From Geminicoccus roseus DSM 18922 (lineage in GTDB: Bacteria; Pseudomonadota; Alphaproteobacteria; Geminicoccales; Geminicoccaceae), in contig NZ_KE386572.1 of the NCBI RefSeq assembly GCF_000427665.1, forward strand, positions 930,001 through 994,000: a stretch of 64,000 nucleotides of DNA, given 5' to 3'. The notes beneath the pieces were generated by a model, which worked only from the letters and a program-made list of their open reading frames with translations, was not told where the DNA came from and did not search any database. This document shows, piece by piece, positions 1-8,432 of the stretch (position 1 is the stretch's first letter; each line of letters opens with the position of its first letter). A program made the translations under genes and the position numbers.

Positions 1-213
1 TCCCCCCGCCCTGTCCCACGCCACCCGTTCCCGCGCCACCGCGCATGTCTGTCCTGCCGGACCGCGCCCCTGGGCGCCGCCCGCCACGCGCCGCGCATTG
101 CGGTGCCTGTCGGCTTTCGGGCGGCGCAGGCAGGCCGTCAAGCCAGTCGCGTCATCAAGGGGCACTCCAGGGCGACCAGGGAGCGCCGCCGCTGTCACCG
201 GCCAGTCCGCCGG

Positions 214-1440
214 TCAGGCCGCCGAGGGCAGGCAGGCCGGTCCAAGCGGCTCGAAGCTCTTGTAGCCCAGGATGAATTCCTGGTGGCCCAGGTCCTCCGA
301 GCGGGTCTTCTCGCCCCGTCCCGCCGCCACGATCACGTCGAAGATCTCCTGGCCGACCTGGTCCAGGGTCGCCTCGCCATTCAGGATCCGCCCGGCATCG
401 ACGTCCATGTCGTCGGACATCCGCTTGAAGGTCTCCGGGTTGGCGCAGATCTTGACCACCGGCGAGACCGCCGAGCCCACCACGGAGCCGCGCCCGGTCA
501 CGAACAGCACGACATGGCTGCCGCACGCGATCAGCTCGGCGATCTCGGCATTGTCGTTGATGTTGGGAAAGCCGAAGCGCACCTCGCCGTCCGGCACCAC
601 GTCCAGCAGGTAGAGCCCGCCCTTCGGCGGCACGTCGCCAGGCTTGATCAGGCCGGAGATCGGCGAGCGCCCGGACTTGGCGTAGGCGCCCATCGACTTT
701 TCCTCGATGGTCGACAGGCCGCCATCGGCGTTGCCCGGCGCGAACGAGCCGTAGCCCAGGGTCGCGTAGTAGCGCGCCGCCTTGGCGACGCTCTCCTCCA
801 GCACCCGGCCCAGCTCCGGGTTGACCGCGCGGGCGCTCATGATGTGCTCGCAGCCGATCAGCTCGCCGGTCTCCTCGAAGATGCAGGTGGCGCCGGCCTC
901 GACCAGCCGGTCGAAGGCCCGGCCGGCCGCCGGGTTGCCGGTGATGCCGCTGGTGCCGTCCGAGCCGCCGCACACCGTGCCGACCACCAGCTCGTCGACC
1001 CGCATCGGCACGGTGGGCGCCGCCGCCAGGGCCCGGGCCTGCTCGGCCACCCAGGCGCGCCCTTCCTGGATCGAGGCGCGGGTGCCGCCGGTCGCCTGGA
1101 TGGTCAGCGTCTTCACCGGCCGCCCGGAATCGCGGACGACCTGCTCCAGCCTGTACTTGTTGAAGCTCTCGCATCCCAGCGAGACCAGCAGCACTGCGCC
1201 CACGTTCGGATGGGTCGCCAGCGCCTCCATCATCCGCTGCGCGTAGGCGTTCGGGAAGCAGCCGGGAAAACCGATCACGTGGACCCCGTCCTCGCGCATC
1301 GGCCAGGCGATCTCCTTGCACACATGGTGCGCGCATTCGACCAGGTAGGCGACCGCCACCGTGTTGCGGATGCCCTTGCGCCCGTCCTGGCGCAGCCAGC
1401 CCCGCATCGGGGCCGCTTGGTCATGAAGCATGGTTTCCAT
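214..1440 (-). CDS. UxaA-family dehydratase, large (catalytic) subunit
   Basis: A 408-residue protein matching the C-terminal catalytic part of altronate/galactarate dehydratases and sulfolactate sulfo-lyase. These enzymes eliminate water (or sulfite) from a sugar acid or related 2-hydroxyacid. Family hallmarks visible include the opening GWLRQDGRKGIRNTVAV, VIGFPGCFPN, a VSLGCESFNKY segment and VGTVCGGSDGTSGITGNPA. The ATG at 1440 shares one base with the stop of the small subunit upstream, so the two are translationally coupled. The N-terminal SAF domain, fused in UxaA and GarD, is a separate gene here, as in SuyAB. The substrate is not fixed by the sequence; the neighbouring Zn-dehydrogenase, SDR and TRAP genes suggest a hexonate or similar sugar acid. 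Confidence 0.87.
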   Translation of the reverse strand: METMLHDQAAPMRGWLRQDGRKGIRNTVAVAYLVECAHHVCKEIAWPMREDGVHVIGFPGCFPNAYAQRMMEALATHPNVGAVLLVSLGCESFNKYRLEQVVRDSGRPVKTLTIQATGGTRASIQEGRAWVAEQARALAAAPTVPMRVDELVVGTVCGGSDGTSGITGNPAAGRAFDRLVEAGATCIFEETGELIGCEHIMSARAVNPELGRVLEESVAKAARYYATLGYGSFAPGNADGGLSTIEEKSMGAYAKSGRSPISGLIKPGDVPPKGGLYLLDVVPDGEVRFGFPNINDNAEIAELIACGSHVVLFVTGRGSVVGSAVSPVVKICANPETFKRMSDDMDVDAGRILNGEATLDQVGQEIFDVIVAAGRGEKTRSEDLGHQEFILGYKSFEPLGPACLPSAA

Positions 1441-1754
1441 CAGGCAGCTCCGGTGCGCGGCTTGGCGTCGTCCAGCGTGTGGGTCGCGGTGTAGTTGCTG
1501 GCCAGGTTGTGGACGTGGACATGCTGGCCAAGCCCGATCGGCCGGCTGACCGAGCCGATCGACACCCCGTATTTGTGGACCTGCGCGCCCGGCTGCAGCG
1601 CCCGGCGCGCGATCTTGTGGCCAAGGCCGATATCGGCGTCGGCCAGGACCTGCTGTCCCTCGACGGTGATCGTCTCGCCGCGCCGGATCCGCGCGATCGC
1701 GACCAGGATGTCGTCCTGGTCGTCCAGCAGCAGGAGCCGTGGATCGTTGGTCAT
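1440..1754 (-). CDS. UxaA-family dehydratase, small (SAF-domain) subunit
   Basis: About 104 residues forming one SAF domain, the N-terminal module of UxaA/GarD dehydratases and the whole of SuyA-type small subunits. Recognisable elements are a DDQDDILVAIARIRRGE opening, IGLGHKIARRAL in the middle and VHVHNLAS near the end. The ATG at 1754 is chosen because homology begins at MTNDPRLLLLDD; an earlier in-frame ATG at 1859 would add a low-complexity Arg/Pro leader. It is the first gene of the leftward operon and overlaps the large subunit by one base. Together they should form the active hydro-lyase. Confidence 0.83.
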   Translation of the reverse strand: MTNDPRLLLLDDQDDILVAIARIRRGETITVEGQQVLADADIGLGHKIARRALQPGAQVHKYGVSIGSVSRPIGLGQHVHVHNLASNYTATHTLDDAKPRTGAA

Positions 1755-1861
1755 TGCCGGTGGAGCCTCCCGAGTTCGGCCGGCGCCGCCACGGCATGGA
1801 TCGGCCGGCCGCGGCGCGTGCGGACGCATCATCTGCGGCCGAAGCGGCGGCGCCGTCAATG

Positions 1862-1915
1862 TTTAGAATATAAAATTTTTTATTTGACCGTTCCAGCCCC
1901 GTCATGATGTGTGAC
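1862..1915. promoter_or_regulatory. Candidate operator/promoter region between the UxaA operon and gntR
   Basis: The divergent intergenic region has a conspicuous A/T island (1862-1885, with an imperfect palindrome around AAAATTTTTT) in otherwise very GC-rich DNA. It is followed by GTCA-N7-TGAC at 1901-1915. Such half-sites between divergent genes would suit autoregulation by the adjacent GntR protein. The assignment is inference from position and symmetry only. Confidence 0.35.
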
Positions 1916-1949
1916 CCTCGCGTCCTGACGGGAGGCGACAGGGGGGCGA

Positions 1950-2627
1950 ATGACGATCGCGCGGCCGACACTGGCCCAGCAGGCCTATGCCGAGATCCAG
2001 AACAAGATCCTTTCCGGCGAGCTCGCGGCCGGGCAGCGCCTGTTGCCGGACGCGCTGGCGGCCGCCCTGGCAGTCAGCCAGACCCCGGTCAAGGAAGCCC
2101 TGGCGCTCCTGGAGCGCGACGGCCTGGTCACCGGCAGCGAGCGGCGCGCCTCCTCGGTGCGGCGCTTCACCCCGCAGGACATCCTGGAGATCTACGAGGC
2201 GCGCATCCTCCTGGAAGTGAACGCCATCACCACCGCCTTCGACCAGGGCCGCGCCGATGCCGGCCTGCTCGCCCGCCTGGAGGCGATCGTGGAGGCCCAG
2301 CTCACCTTGTTCCCACCCGCCAGCCGCGAGGTGCTGGTGGAGATCATCGCCCTGGACCGCAGGCTGCACGAGACCATCATGGAAGCCGGCGGCAACCGCC
2401 TGCTGACCGAGTGGCACCGCTCGATCCAGCTGCAGATCCAGACCGTGCGCACCTATTCTTTGGAAAACTACGACCTGGAGCGCTCGCGCCGCGAGCACAA
2501 CCAGATCCTGGACGCGCTGCGCTCGGGCGGGCGCGAGGGCATCGTCGCAGCGCTCAGCCACCACCTGGCCTCCAGCCGCGACGACCTGATCCGCCGCCAC
2601 CCGGACGAGCTGCCGCTGCGCCAGTAG
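1950..2627 (+). CDS. GntR-family regulator, FCD (FadR) subfamily
   Basis: A 225-residue repressor-type regulator. The N-terminal ~70 residues form a winged helix (LAQQAYAEIQNKILSGEL, then PVKEALALLERDGLV). The remainder is an all-helical FCD ligand domain with the expected metal-binding Asp/His set in ALDRRLHE, RREHNQ and LSHHL. FCD regulators commonly sense sugar acids or other carboxylates. It is divergent from the UxaA operon and precedes the dehydrogenase/TRAP genes, so it probably controls both. Confidence 0.88.
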   Translation: MTIARPTLAQQAYAEIQNKILSGELAAGQRLLPDALAAALAVSQTPVKEALALLERDGLVTGSERRASSVRRFTPQDILEIYEARILLEVNAITTAFDQGRADAGLLARLEAIVEAQLTLFPPASREVLVEIIALDRRLHETIMEAGGNRLLTEWHRSIQLQIQTVRTYSLENYDLERSRREHNQILDALRSGGREGIVAALSHHLASSRDDLIRRHPDELPLRQ

Positions 2628-2700
2628 CCAGCCCCCGTTCCCCCTTTAGGCGATTCCCCTCAACTCGAGCGGCCGACGGCCCTCCAGCACTGGCAGATGG

Positions 2701-3720
2701 ATGAAAGCGCTCCTCATCGAGGCCAACGGCAAGACCGGCCTGCACGACGTTCCCGACCAGGAGCCAGGTGATGGCGAGGTCCTGATCGGCATCCGCCATG
2801 TCGGCCTGTGCGGCAGCGACCTGAACACGTTCCGCGGCCTGAACCCGCTGGTGGAGCTGCCGCGCATCCCCGGCCACGAGATCGGCGGCGAGATCCTGGC
2901 AACCGGCGCCGGCGTGCCGGCCGGCCTGCGCCCGGGCATGGCGGTGACCGTGCTGCCCTACACCAGCTGCGGGCGCTGCGCGTCCTGCCGCAAGGGCCGC
3001 ACCAATGCCTGCCGCTACAACCGCACGCTGGGCGTCCAGCAGGATGGCGCGCTGAAGGAGCGCCTGGTGGTCCCGCACGACAAGGTCGTGCCGGTCGACA
3101 CGATCGCACCCCGCCACCTGGCGCTGATCGAGCCGCTCTCGGTGGGCTTCCACGCGGTGGAGCGCGGAAGGATCCAGCCGGGCGACAAGGTGCTGGTGCT
3201 GGGCTGCGGCATGATCGGGGTGGGCGCCCTCCTGGGCGCCGTGCGCCGGGGTGCCGAGGTCACCGTGCAGGACATCGCCGCGGACAAGCTGGCCCTGGCG
3301 CGCGAGCTGGGTGCTGCCCACACCATCGACCCCAACGCCGAGGACCCGGCCGCCGCGGTGGCGCGCCTGACCGGCGACGACGGCTTCGACCTGGTGATCG
3401 AGGCGGTGGGCGTGCCGGAGACCTTCGTCCAGGCGGTGGATGCCGCGGGCTTCGCCGGCCGGGTCGTCTATATCGGCTACTGCAAGGCGGAGGTCGGCTA
3501 CCGCACCCAGCTCTTCAACCTGAAGGAGCTGGACATCATGGGATCGCGCAACGCGACCCTGGACGACTTTGCGGCGGTGATCGGCTGCCTGGAGGAGATG
3601 GGCGACCGCGCCGACCGTCTGGTCTCCACCACCTTCCCGTTCGCCGAGGCCGACCAGGCCCTGCCGTTCTGGGAAGCCAACCGCGCCACGGAGCTGAAGA
3701 TCATGGTGGAGATGTCATGA
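2701..3720 (+). CDS. Zinc-dependent alcohol dehydrogenase (L-idonate/threonine dehydrogenase-like)
   Basis: A 339-residue medium-chain dehydrogenase. Visible features are the catalytic-zinc Cys in VGLCGSD (about residue 37) and GHE at about 59-61, the four-Cys structural zinc lobe in TSCGRCASCRKGRTNAC, and a Rossmann glycine motif in VLGCGMIGVGALLGA. The family oxidises secondary alcohols of polyols, sugar acids or threonine with NAD(P). Its last codons overlap the start of the following SDR. Pairing of an IdnD-like Zn-ADH with an SDR recalls the L-idonate to 5-ketogluconate to gluconate route, but the substrate is inferred from context only. Confidence 0.86.
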   Translation: MKALLIEANGKTGLHDVPDQEPGDGEVLIGIRHVGLCGSDLNTFRGLNPLVELPRIPGHEIGGEILATGAGVPAGLRPGMAVTVLPYTSCGRCASCRKGRTNACRYNRTLGVQQDGALKERLVVPHDKVVPVDTIAPRHLALIEPLSVGFHAVERGRIQPGDKVLVLGCGMIGVGALLGAVRRGAEVTVQDIAADKLALARELGAAHTIDPNAEDPAAAVARLTGDDGFDLVIEAVGVPETFVQAVDAAGFAGRVVYIGYCKAEVGYRTQLFNLKELDIMGSRNATLDDFAAVIGCLEEMGDRADRLVSTTFPFAEADQALPFWEANRATELKIMVEMS

Positions 3721-4490
3721 GCGCGACCTCGTTTCAGCAGGCGTTCGGCCTGGCCGGCAAGACCGCCCTGGTCACCGGCGGCGGCTCCGGCCTGGGCCTG
3801 GCCATCGCCCGCTGCATGGCCGCCGCCGGGGCGAAGGTGATCGTCGCCGGCCGCCGCGCCGACCTCCTGGAGAGCGCCGTCGCCGGGATCGAGGGCGACG
3901 TCCATGCCCGCACCGTCGACCTGAGCGCGCCCGAGACCCTGGCCGGCTTCGTCGAGGAGGTGACCGGCGCGTTCGGCACCATCGACATCCTGGTCAACAA
4001 TGCCGGCAACACGATCAAGAAGCCGTTCGAGGAATCGACCCTGGACGATTTCGACGCGGTGTTCGACGTCCATGTCCGCGGCGCCCTGGAACTGACCCGC
4101 CACGTGCTGAAAGGCCAGGTCGAGCAGGGCTCGGGCGTGGTGCTGTTCACCGCCTCGATGACCTCGTTCATCGGCCAGCCCCTGGTGCTGGGATACACCA
4201 CCGCCAAGACCGCGATCACCGGCATGGTGCGCGGCCTGTCCGCCGAGTTCGCCGGCCGCGGCATCCGCATCAACGCCGTGGCGCCCGGCTGGATCGACAC
4301 CCCCCTCTATCAGAAGGCGACGTCCGGCGACCCGGCCCGCCGCCAGAAGATCCTGGGCCGCATCCAGATGGACCGGCTGGGAGCGCCCGAGGACATCGGC
4401 TGGGCCGCCGTCTACCTGGCCTCGCCCGCCGCGGGCTACGTCACCGGCCAGACCCTGGTGGTCGATGGCGGCGGCGTGATCGGCTTCTGA
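3717..4490 (+). CDS. SDR-family oxidoreductase (gluconate 5-dehydrogenase-like)
   Basis: A 257-residue classical SDR. The cofactor motif is TGGGSGLG near residue 20, followed by NNAG and the catalytic Ser (TASMTSF) and Tyr/Lys (GYTTAK), ending in TGQTLVVDGGG. The ATG at 3717 overlaps the stop of the zinc dehydrogenase (ATGA). Classical SDRs of this type reduce or oxidise keto-sugar acids such as 5-ketogluconate. With the preceding dehydrogenase it could carry out a two-step oxidation/reduction of a sugar acid imported by the TRAP system that follows. Confidence 0.85.
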   Translation: MSATSFQQAFGLAGKTALVTGGGSGLGLAIARCMAAAGAKVIVAGRRADLLESAVAGIEGDVHARTVDLSAPETLAGFVEEVTGAFGTIDILVNNAGNTIKKPFEESTLDDFDAVFDVHVRGALELTRHVLKGQVEQGSGVVLFTASMTSFIGQPLVLGYTTAKTAITGMVRGLSAEFAGRGIRINAVAPGWIDTPLYQKATSGDPARRQKILGRIQMDRLGAPEDIGWAAVYLASPAAGYVTGQTLVVDGGGVIGF

Positions 4491-4540
4491 GCCCGTCCCG
4501 ATCCAAGAACGCATTTCTCGAAGAACCAACGGAGATGAGC

Positions 4541-5536
4541 ATGTCCCCCTTGAAGATGCTGCGCCGCACGGCGCTCCTCGCCTCCGCGGCGGCCGTGATG
4601 CTGGGCGGCGTCGCCACCGCCGCCTTCGCCGACCCGGTGGCGATCAAGGTCGCCTACGAGAACAATCCGGGCGAACCGGTCGACAAGGTGATGCACTACT
4701 GGAAGGACCTGCTCGCTGAGAAGAGCGGCGGGGAGATCACGCTGGAGCTCTATCCGAGTTCGCAGCTGGGCTCGAAGAAGGACGTGACCGAGCAGGCCAT
4801 GATGGGCCTGAACGTCATCACCATCACCGATGTGGGCTTCCTGGCCGACTACGACCCGGATCTCGGCATCCTGTTCGGGCCCTACCTGAGCGACAACCCG
4901 GAAAAGCTGTTCAAGATCTATGACGGCGAGTGGTTCAAGCAGAAGGCCGAGGAGCTGCGCTCCAAGGGCATCCGCATCGTGATGTCGAACTATCTTTACG
5001 GCGTGCGCCAGCTGATCGCGACCAAGCCGGTCCACACCCCGGCCGACCTCGCCGGCATGAAGGTCCGCGTGCCGAACAACGTCATGCAGATCAAGGCGTT
5101 CGAGGCGATGGGCGCCACCCCCACCCCGATGCCGCTGGGCGAGGTGTTCACCGCGCTCTCGCAGGGCGTGATCGACGGCGTGGAGAACCCGCTCTCGGTG
5201 CTCTACGGCCAGAAGTTCCACGAGGAGGCCAAGTATCTGAGCATGATCGGGTACCTGACCAACACGGCCCTGTTCGTCGGCGGCGAGGCGTTCTTCGCGA
5301 GCCTGCCCGAGGAGCAGATGAAGATCATCGACGAGACCGCGCATGAGGCCGGCCTCTACAGCCAGAAGATCGCCATGGAGGAGGACGCCGCCACCATCCA
5401 GAAGATGAAGGATGCCGGCGTCGAGGTGATCGAGGTCGACCAGGAGCCCTTCAAGGAGCTGACCCGCAAGGTCTACGAGGAGTTCCCGGAGTGGACCCCG
5501 GGCCTCTACGAGCAGATCCAGGCGGAACTGCAGTAA
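4541..5536 (+). CDS. TRAP transporter solute-binding protein (DctP family)
   Basis: A 331-residue periplasmic binding protein with a Sec signal (basic start, hydrophobic core, cleavage near AAFADP). The DctP core follows, including the ligand-carboxylate region LAGMKVRVPNN and a later QGVIDGVENP. The ATG at 4541 is preferred over one at 4535 because GGAG lies directly against the earlier ATG but about six bases before 4541. TRAP binding proteins capture carboxylates and sugar acids. DctQ and DctM follow after a strong hairpin. Confidence 0.9.
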   Translation: MSPLKMLRRTALLASAAAVMLGGVATAAFADPVAIKVAYENNPGEPVDKVMHYWKDLLAEKSGGEITLELYPSSQLGSKKDVTEQAMMGLNVITITDVGFLADYDPDLGILFGPYLSDNPEKLFKIYDGEWFKQKAEELRSKGIRIVMSNYLYGVRQLIATKPVHTPADLAGMKVRVPNNVMQIKAFEAMGATPTPMPLGEVFTALSQGVIDGVENPLSVLYGQKFHEEAKYLSMIGYLTNTALFVGGEAFFASLPEEQMKIIDETAHEAGLYSQKIAMEEDAATIQKMKDAGVEVIEVDQEPFKELTRKVYEEFPEWTPGLYEQIQAELQ

Positions 5537-5555
5537 GCGCATTCCGCGTCCATCG

Positions 5556-5589
5556 CAAAGCGGCCGGCCCGGAAGGGCCGGCCGCTTTG
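5556..5589 (+). terminator. Strong intra-operon stem-loop between dctP and dctQ
   Basis: A perfect 15-bp inverted repeat with a GGAA loop lies 19 bases after the dctP-type stop and just before the DctQ gene, followed only by TTT. It would act as an attenuator or 3' protective stem-loop, giving more binding protein than membrane subunits. Confidence 0.72.
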
Positions 5590-5611
5590 CCGTGATGAAG
5601 AGCCCCGCCCC

Positions 5612-6082
5612 ATGAAACGCTTCTCCGCTCCGATCATCTGGCTGGCCGGGATCCTGCTGGTCGCCCTGATCGTGCTGTTCAACGCGGCGGTCCTGATGCG
5701 CTACGCGTTCGGCCAGCCCATCCACTTCACCGAGGAGGTCTCCGGCATCCTGCTGATCTGGATCGTGATGATCGGCGCCATCGACGCCGAGCGCCTGAAC
5801 CAGCATCTGGCCATCAACGTTGTCACCGACCTGCTCCGCGAAAAGCCGCGCCTGGTGCTGGACTTCCTGACCGACGTCGCCTCGGTGATCGTGCTGCTGT
5901 TCGTCGCCTGGCTCGGCTGGAAGCTCGCCAACACCGTCCAGTTCAAGCTCACCGGGATCCTGCGGATCTCCTGGTTCTGGATCGACCTGGCCATTCCTGT
6001 GGGCTTTGTCGGCGTGACGCTGGTCATGGCGTCCCGCGCGGTCCGCTCCTTCCAACGCCTGCGGCTGCGAGATCGCGCATGA
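5612..6082 (+). CDS. TRAP transporter small permease (DctQ family)
   Basis: A 156-residue membrane protein with four hydrophobic segments, the size and layout of DctQ subunits. Typical features are RYAFGQPIHFTEEVSG after the first helix and GAIDAERLNQHLAI. It partners the DctM subunit in the inner membrane. Its last four bases overlap the DctM start (ATGA), so expression is coupled. Confidence 0.88.
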   Translation: MKRFSAPIIWLAGILLVALIVLFNAAVLMRYAFGQPIHFTEEVSGILLIWIVMIGAIDAERLNQHLAINVVTDLLREKPRLVLDFLTDVASVIVLLFVAWLGWKLANTVQFKLTGILRISWFWIDLAIPVGFVGVTLVMASRAVRSFQRLRLRDRA

Positions 6083-7353
6083 GCCTGGTCATCATCTCCC
6101 TGATCATGCTGGCCGCGTTCGCGCTGGGCATCCGGCTCTATATCGGCATCCTGATCGCGGTCCTCTCCTATTTCCTGTTTTTCGGCTCGGTGCCGCTGGT
6201 GATCGCGATCCAGCGCGTGGTCGGCCCCACCGAGAACACCTCGCTGCTCGCGATCCCGTTCTTCATCATGCTCGGCACGCTGATGTCGCACACCGGCATC
6301 GCCGAGCGGATGCTGAAGCTGGCCGACCTGCTGGTGGGCCGGATCCGCGGCGGCATGGGCCTCGCCAACATCCTGCTCTCGACCCTGATGGGCGGGATCA
6401 GCGCGTCCAACCTGGCCGACGCCGCGATGCTGACCCGGATGATGGTCCCGGAGATGGAGCGCCAGGGCTATGACCGCGCCTTTGCCGGCGCCGTCACCGC
6501 GGCCGGCTCGCTGGTCACCCCGATCATCCCGCCCGGCATCGCGCTGATCATCTATGCGCTGCTGGCCGACGTGTCGGTCGGGCAGATGTTCATGGCCGGC
6601 ATCCTGCCGGGCATCATGTGCGCGCTCCTGCTGATGCTGGCGACCTGGGTCACCGCGGTGAAGCGCGGCTACAAGCCGGCCCGGGAAGCTTGGCCCACCC
6701 CGCGCGAGGTCGGCACCACCCTGGTCGGCACCTGGCCGGCCGCCCTCTTGATCATCGCGATCATCGGCGGCATCCGCGCCAACGTGTTCACGCCCACCGA
6801 AGCCGGTGCCGTCGCGATCGTGCTCGTGCTGATCATCGGCTTCGTGATCTACAAGGAGATGCGCCTCTCCCACGTGGGCGAGGCCCTGGCCGAGACCGCC
6901 CGCTCGACCGCTTCGGTGTTCCTGGTGATCATGGCCAGTTCCGCCCTGGCCTGGATCTTCTCCCTGGAACAGGCCGGCGCTGCCCTGTCGCAGCTCATCA
7001 CCAGCATGGACGCCGACCAGGTGACCTTCCTCCTGGTGGTGAACGCCGTGCTGCTGGTGGCTGGAATGTTCATGGAAGGCACCGCGCTGATGATCGTGCT
7101 GGTGCCGCTGCTGCTGCCGACGGTGAAGGCGCTGGGCATCGATCCGGTCCATTTCGGGATCGTGATCATCTTCAACCTGTCGATCGGCACGCTCACCCCG
7201 CCGGTCGGCACGGTGATGCTCCTGGTCTGCAACATCGCCAGGATCAGCGTGGCGGCGTTCACCCGCCAGGCGATCCTGCTCTACGCGGCGCTGGGCGCCA
7301 CCCTCTTGCTGCTGACCTACGTGCCGGAGATCTCGCTGCTCCTGGCCCGCTGA
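6079..7353 (+). CDS. TRAP transporter large permease (DctM family)
   Basis: A 424-residue, many-helix inner-membrane protein of normal DctM length. Diagnostic stretches include AIPFFIMLGTLMSHTGIA, SASNLADAAMLTRMMVPEM, GSLVTPIIPPGIALIIY and LTPPVGTVMLLVCN. It is the ion-coupled transport channel of the TRAP system, working with the DctQ and DctP proteins just upstream. A hairpin at 7381-7409 ends the operon. Confidence 0.92.
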   Translation: MSLVIISLIMLAAFALGIRLYIGILIAVLSYFLFFGSVPLVIAIQRVVGPTENTSLLAIPFFIMLGTLMSHTGIAERMLKLADLLVGRIRGGMGLANILLSTLMGGISASNLADAAMLTRMMVPEMERQGYDRAFAGAVTAAGSLVTPIIPPGIALIIYALLADVSVGQMFMAGILPGIMCALLLMLATWVTAVKRGYKPAREAWPTPREVGTTLVGTWPAALLIIAIIGGIRANVFTPTEAGAVAIVLVLIIGFVIYKEMRLSHVGEALAETARSTASVFLVIMASSALAWIFSLEQAGAALSQLITSMDADQVTFLLVVNAVLLVAGMFMEGTALMIVLVPLLLPTVKALGIDPVHFGIVIIFNLSIGTLTPPVGTVMLLVCNIARISVAAFTRQAILLYAALGATLLLLTYVPEISLLLAR

Positions 7354-7380
7354 CGGGCCTCCTTCCGGCTGGCTTGGGTC

Positions 7381-7409
7381 GGGTGGCCGGGCTCATGCCC
7401 CGGCCACCC
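7381..7409. terminator. Bidirectional terminator-like hairpin
   Basis: A perfect 10-bp inverted repeat (GGGTGGCCGG / CCGGCCACCC) with a 9-base loop. It lies between the DctM stop and the stop of the leftward small peptide gene, the expected place for a shared terminator. No long T tract is present on either side. Confidence 0.6.
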
Positions 7410-7412
7410 GCC

Positions 7413-7499
7413 TCAGAAGATCAGGGCAAGCAGGCCGATCACCACGAGCAGGCCGATCAGGAAGATGATTCCGACGGTTCCACCAATGAACTTCAACAT
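7413..7499 (-). CDS. Predicted 28-residue single-pass membrane peptide
   Basis: Translated from the ATG at 7499, the frame gives 28 residues: a short MLKFIGGTVG start followed by an unbroken hydrophobic run of Ile, Leu, Val, Gly and Ala, ending in LALIF and TGA. That is one transmembrane helix with almost nothing outside the bilayer. The upstream ribosome-binding site is weak (GAGAC-like). It faces the TRAP operon across a hairpin. No family is recognised. It resembles other tiny bacterial membrane proteins in character only. Confidence 0.45.
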   Translation of the reverse strand: MLKFIGGTVGIIFLIGLLVVIGLLALIF

Positions 7500-7779
7500 G
7501 GTCTCGTGCCCTTCGTGCTCGGTCCGTGGCAATCCCACAGTGCTCCGCTGCTATAACCGGCGCCGGCCCGACCGGGTTCCGGACCGGTGGGCCGGCGTCG
7601 CAGGGGCGGGCGTCCACAAAGCAAGTCCGCTCAATCCCTTCGCCCGCTCAAGGGTGCGACGTCCCGGCGGATGCCGTGCGACGGAAAGATGACGAATCCG
7701 CGGCGGGCCAGTGGCGCGGCCCCGGTCGGCAAGCTATATCCCGAATGTGGAGACCACCCGGAATGGAAGGAGCTCGAGC

Positions 7780-7983
7780 ATGTCGCTGCTGGAGCACGTC
7801 GGTAGTCTGCGTGTTAAGAAGTCCCAGATCGAAGATATGATCGACCAGGAACAGCACCGTCCCCTCCCAGACCAGACTATTCTTACCCGCCTCAAGCGGG
7901 AAAAGCTGAAGATCAAAGAACAGATCAACAAGATCGACGTTCGTACCAGCTCCATGAACGGTAGTTCTCAAACCCTGCAGTAA
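7780..7983 (+). CDS. YdcH-like (DUF465) small protein
   Basis: A 67-residue charged, helical protein with the DUF465/YdcH pattern: a hydrophobic start (MSLLEHVGSLRVKKSQIEDMI), a central Pro-containing turn, then LKREKLKIKEQINKI. These are widespread proteobacterial proteins of unknown function, predicted to be coiled-coil. The ATG at 7780 is supported by AAGGAG about seven bases upstream; the frame stays open earlier but without homology. It is transcribed alone, with a hairpin just after it. Confidence 0.8.
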   Translation: MSLLEHVGSLRVKKSQIEDMIDQEQHRPLPDQTILTRLKREKLKIKEQINKIDVRTSSMNGSSQTLQ

Positions 7984-8432
7984 TTTCCCGCCCGCTGAAA
8001 CTGGGCAGGACGTCCCGCCTTTTCGGTTGCGGGACTTTGCCGAGACGGCGGACAGGCCGCAGGCGCGCGCGGGGGACCCCATCCATCCGATGGTCATCGG
8101 CCCTCTCCCGCCTGTCGCCGGAAGTCGCTTCCCGACGGCGTCATGTCTCCCGCGCCGACGACAAGCCTCCCTTCCGGCCAGACCGGTCCGCTGTTTCGAG
8201 CCCGCTCGGCATCGCCGCTCCAAGCCGCGATGCCCGCGGCGGCTTCCCCGCCGCCCGATGCTCCCGGTGCCCGGCCGCCTCCCCGCCCGGCATCGCCGCC
8301 GCCTCGCGACGCGCTTGCGCATCTCGATAAAATAGGATCAATCTCGCGGCCGGAGACGTGATTTCCGCGGGCCCGTCCGCTGGTCGGCCGTGCCCAGCTA
8401 CATGCCGCAAAGGCAGATCAGGGGAGGCAGAA
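7984..8432. other. Non-coding stretch before the CUT2 ABC operon
   Basis: No convincing coding sequence is seen here; the open frames are GC-driven and lack start signals. It holds the hairpin noted separately and an A/T-richer patch around 8326-8346 (CGATAAAATAGGATCAAT) that probably contains the promoter of the transporter operon. I cannot assign -35/-10 boxes with confidence. Confidence 0.4.
8012..8038 (+). terminator. Terminator-like hairpin after the YdcH-like gene
   Basis: A 7-bp perfect stem (GTCCCGC / GCGGGAC) with a 10-base loop, followed by TTT, starting 28 bases after the stop codon. Position and structure fit a modest intrinsic terminator. Confidence 0.5.

Noticed and set aside
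103-1494. A 463-codon plus-strand frame at the left edge
   Set aside because: It is antisense to the UxaA large-subunit gene, whose protein has recognisable motifs; the plus-strand translation has none.
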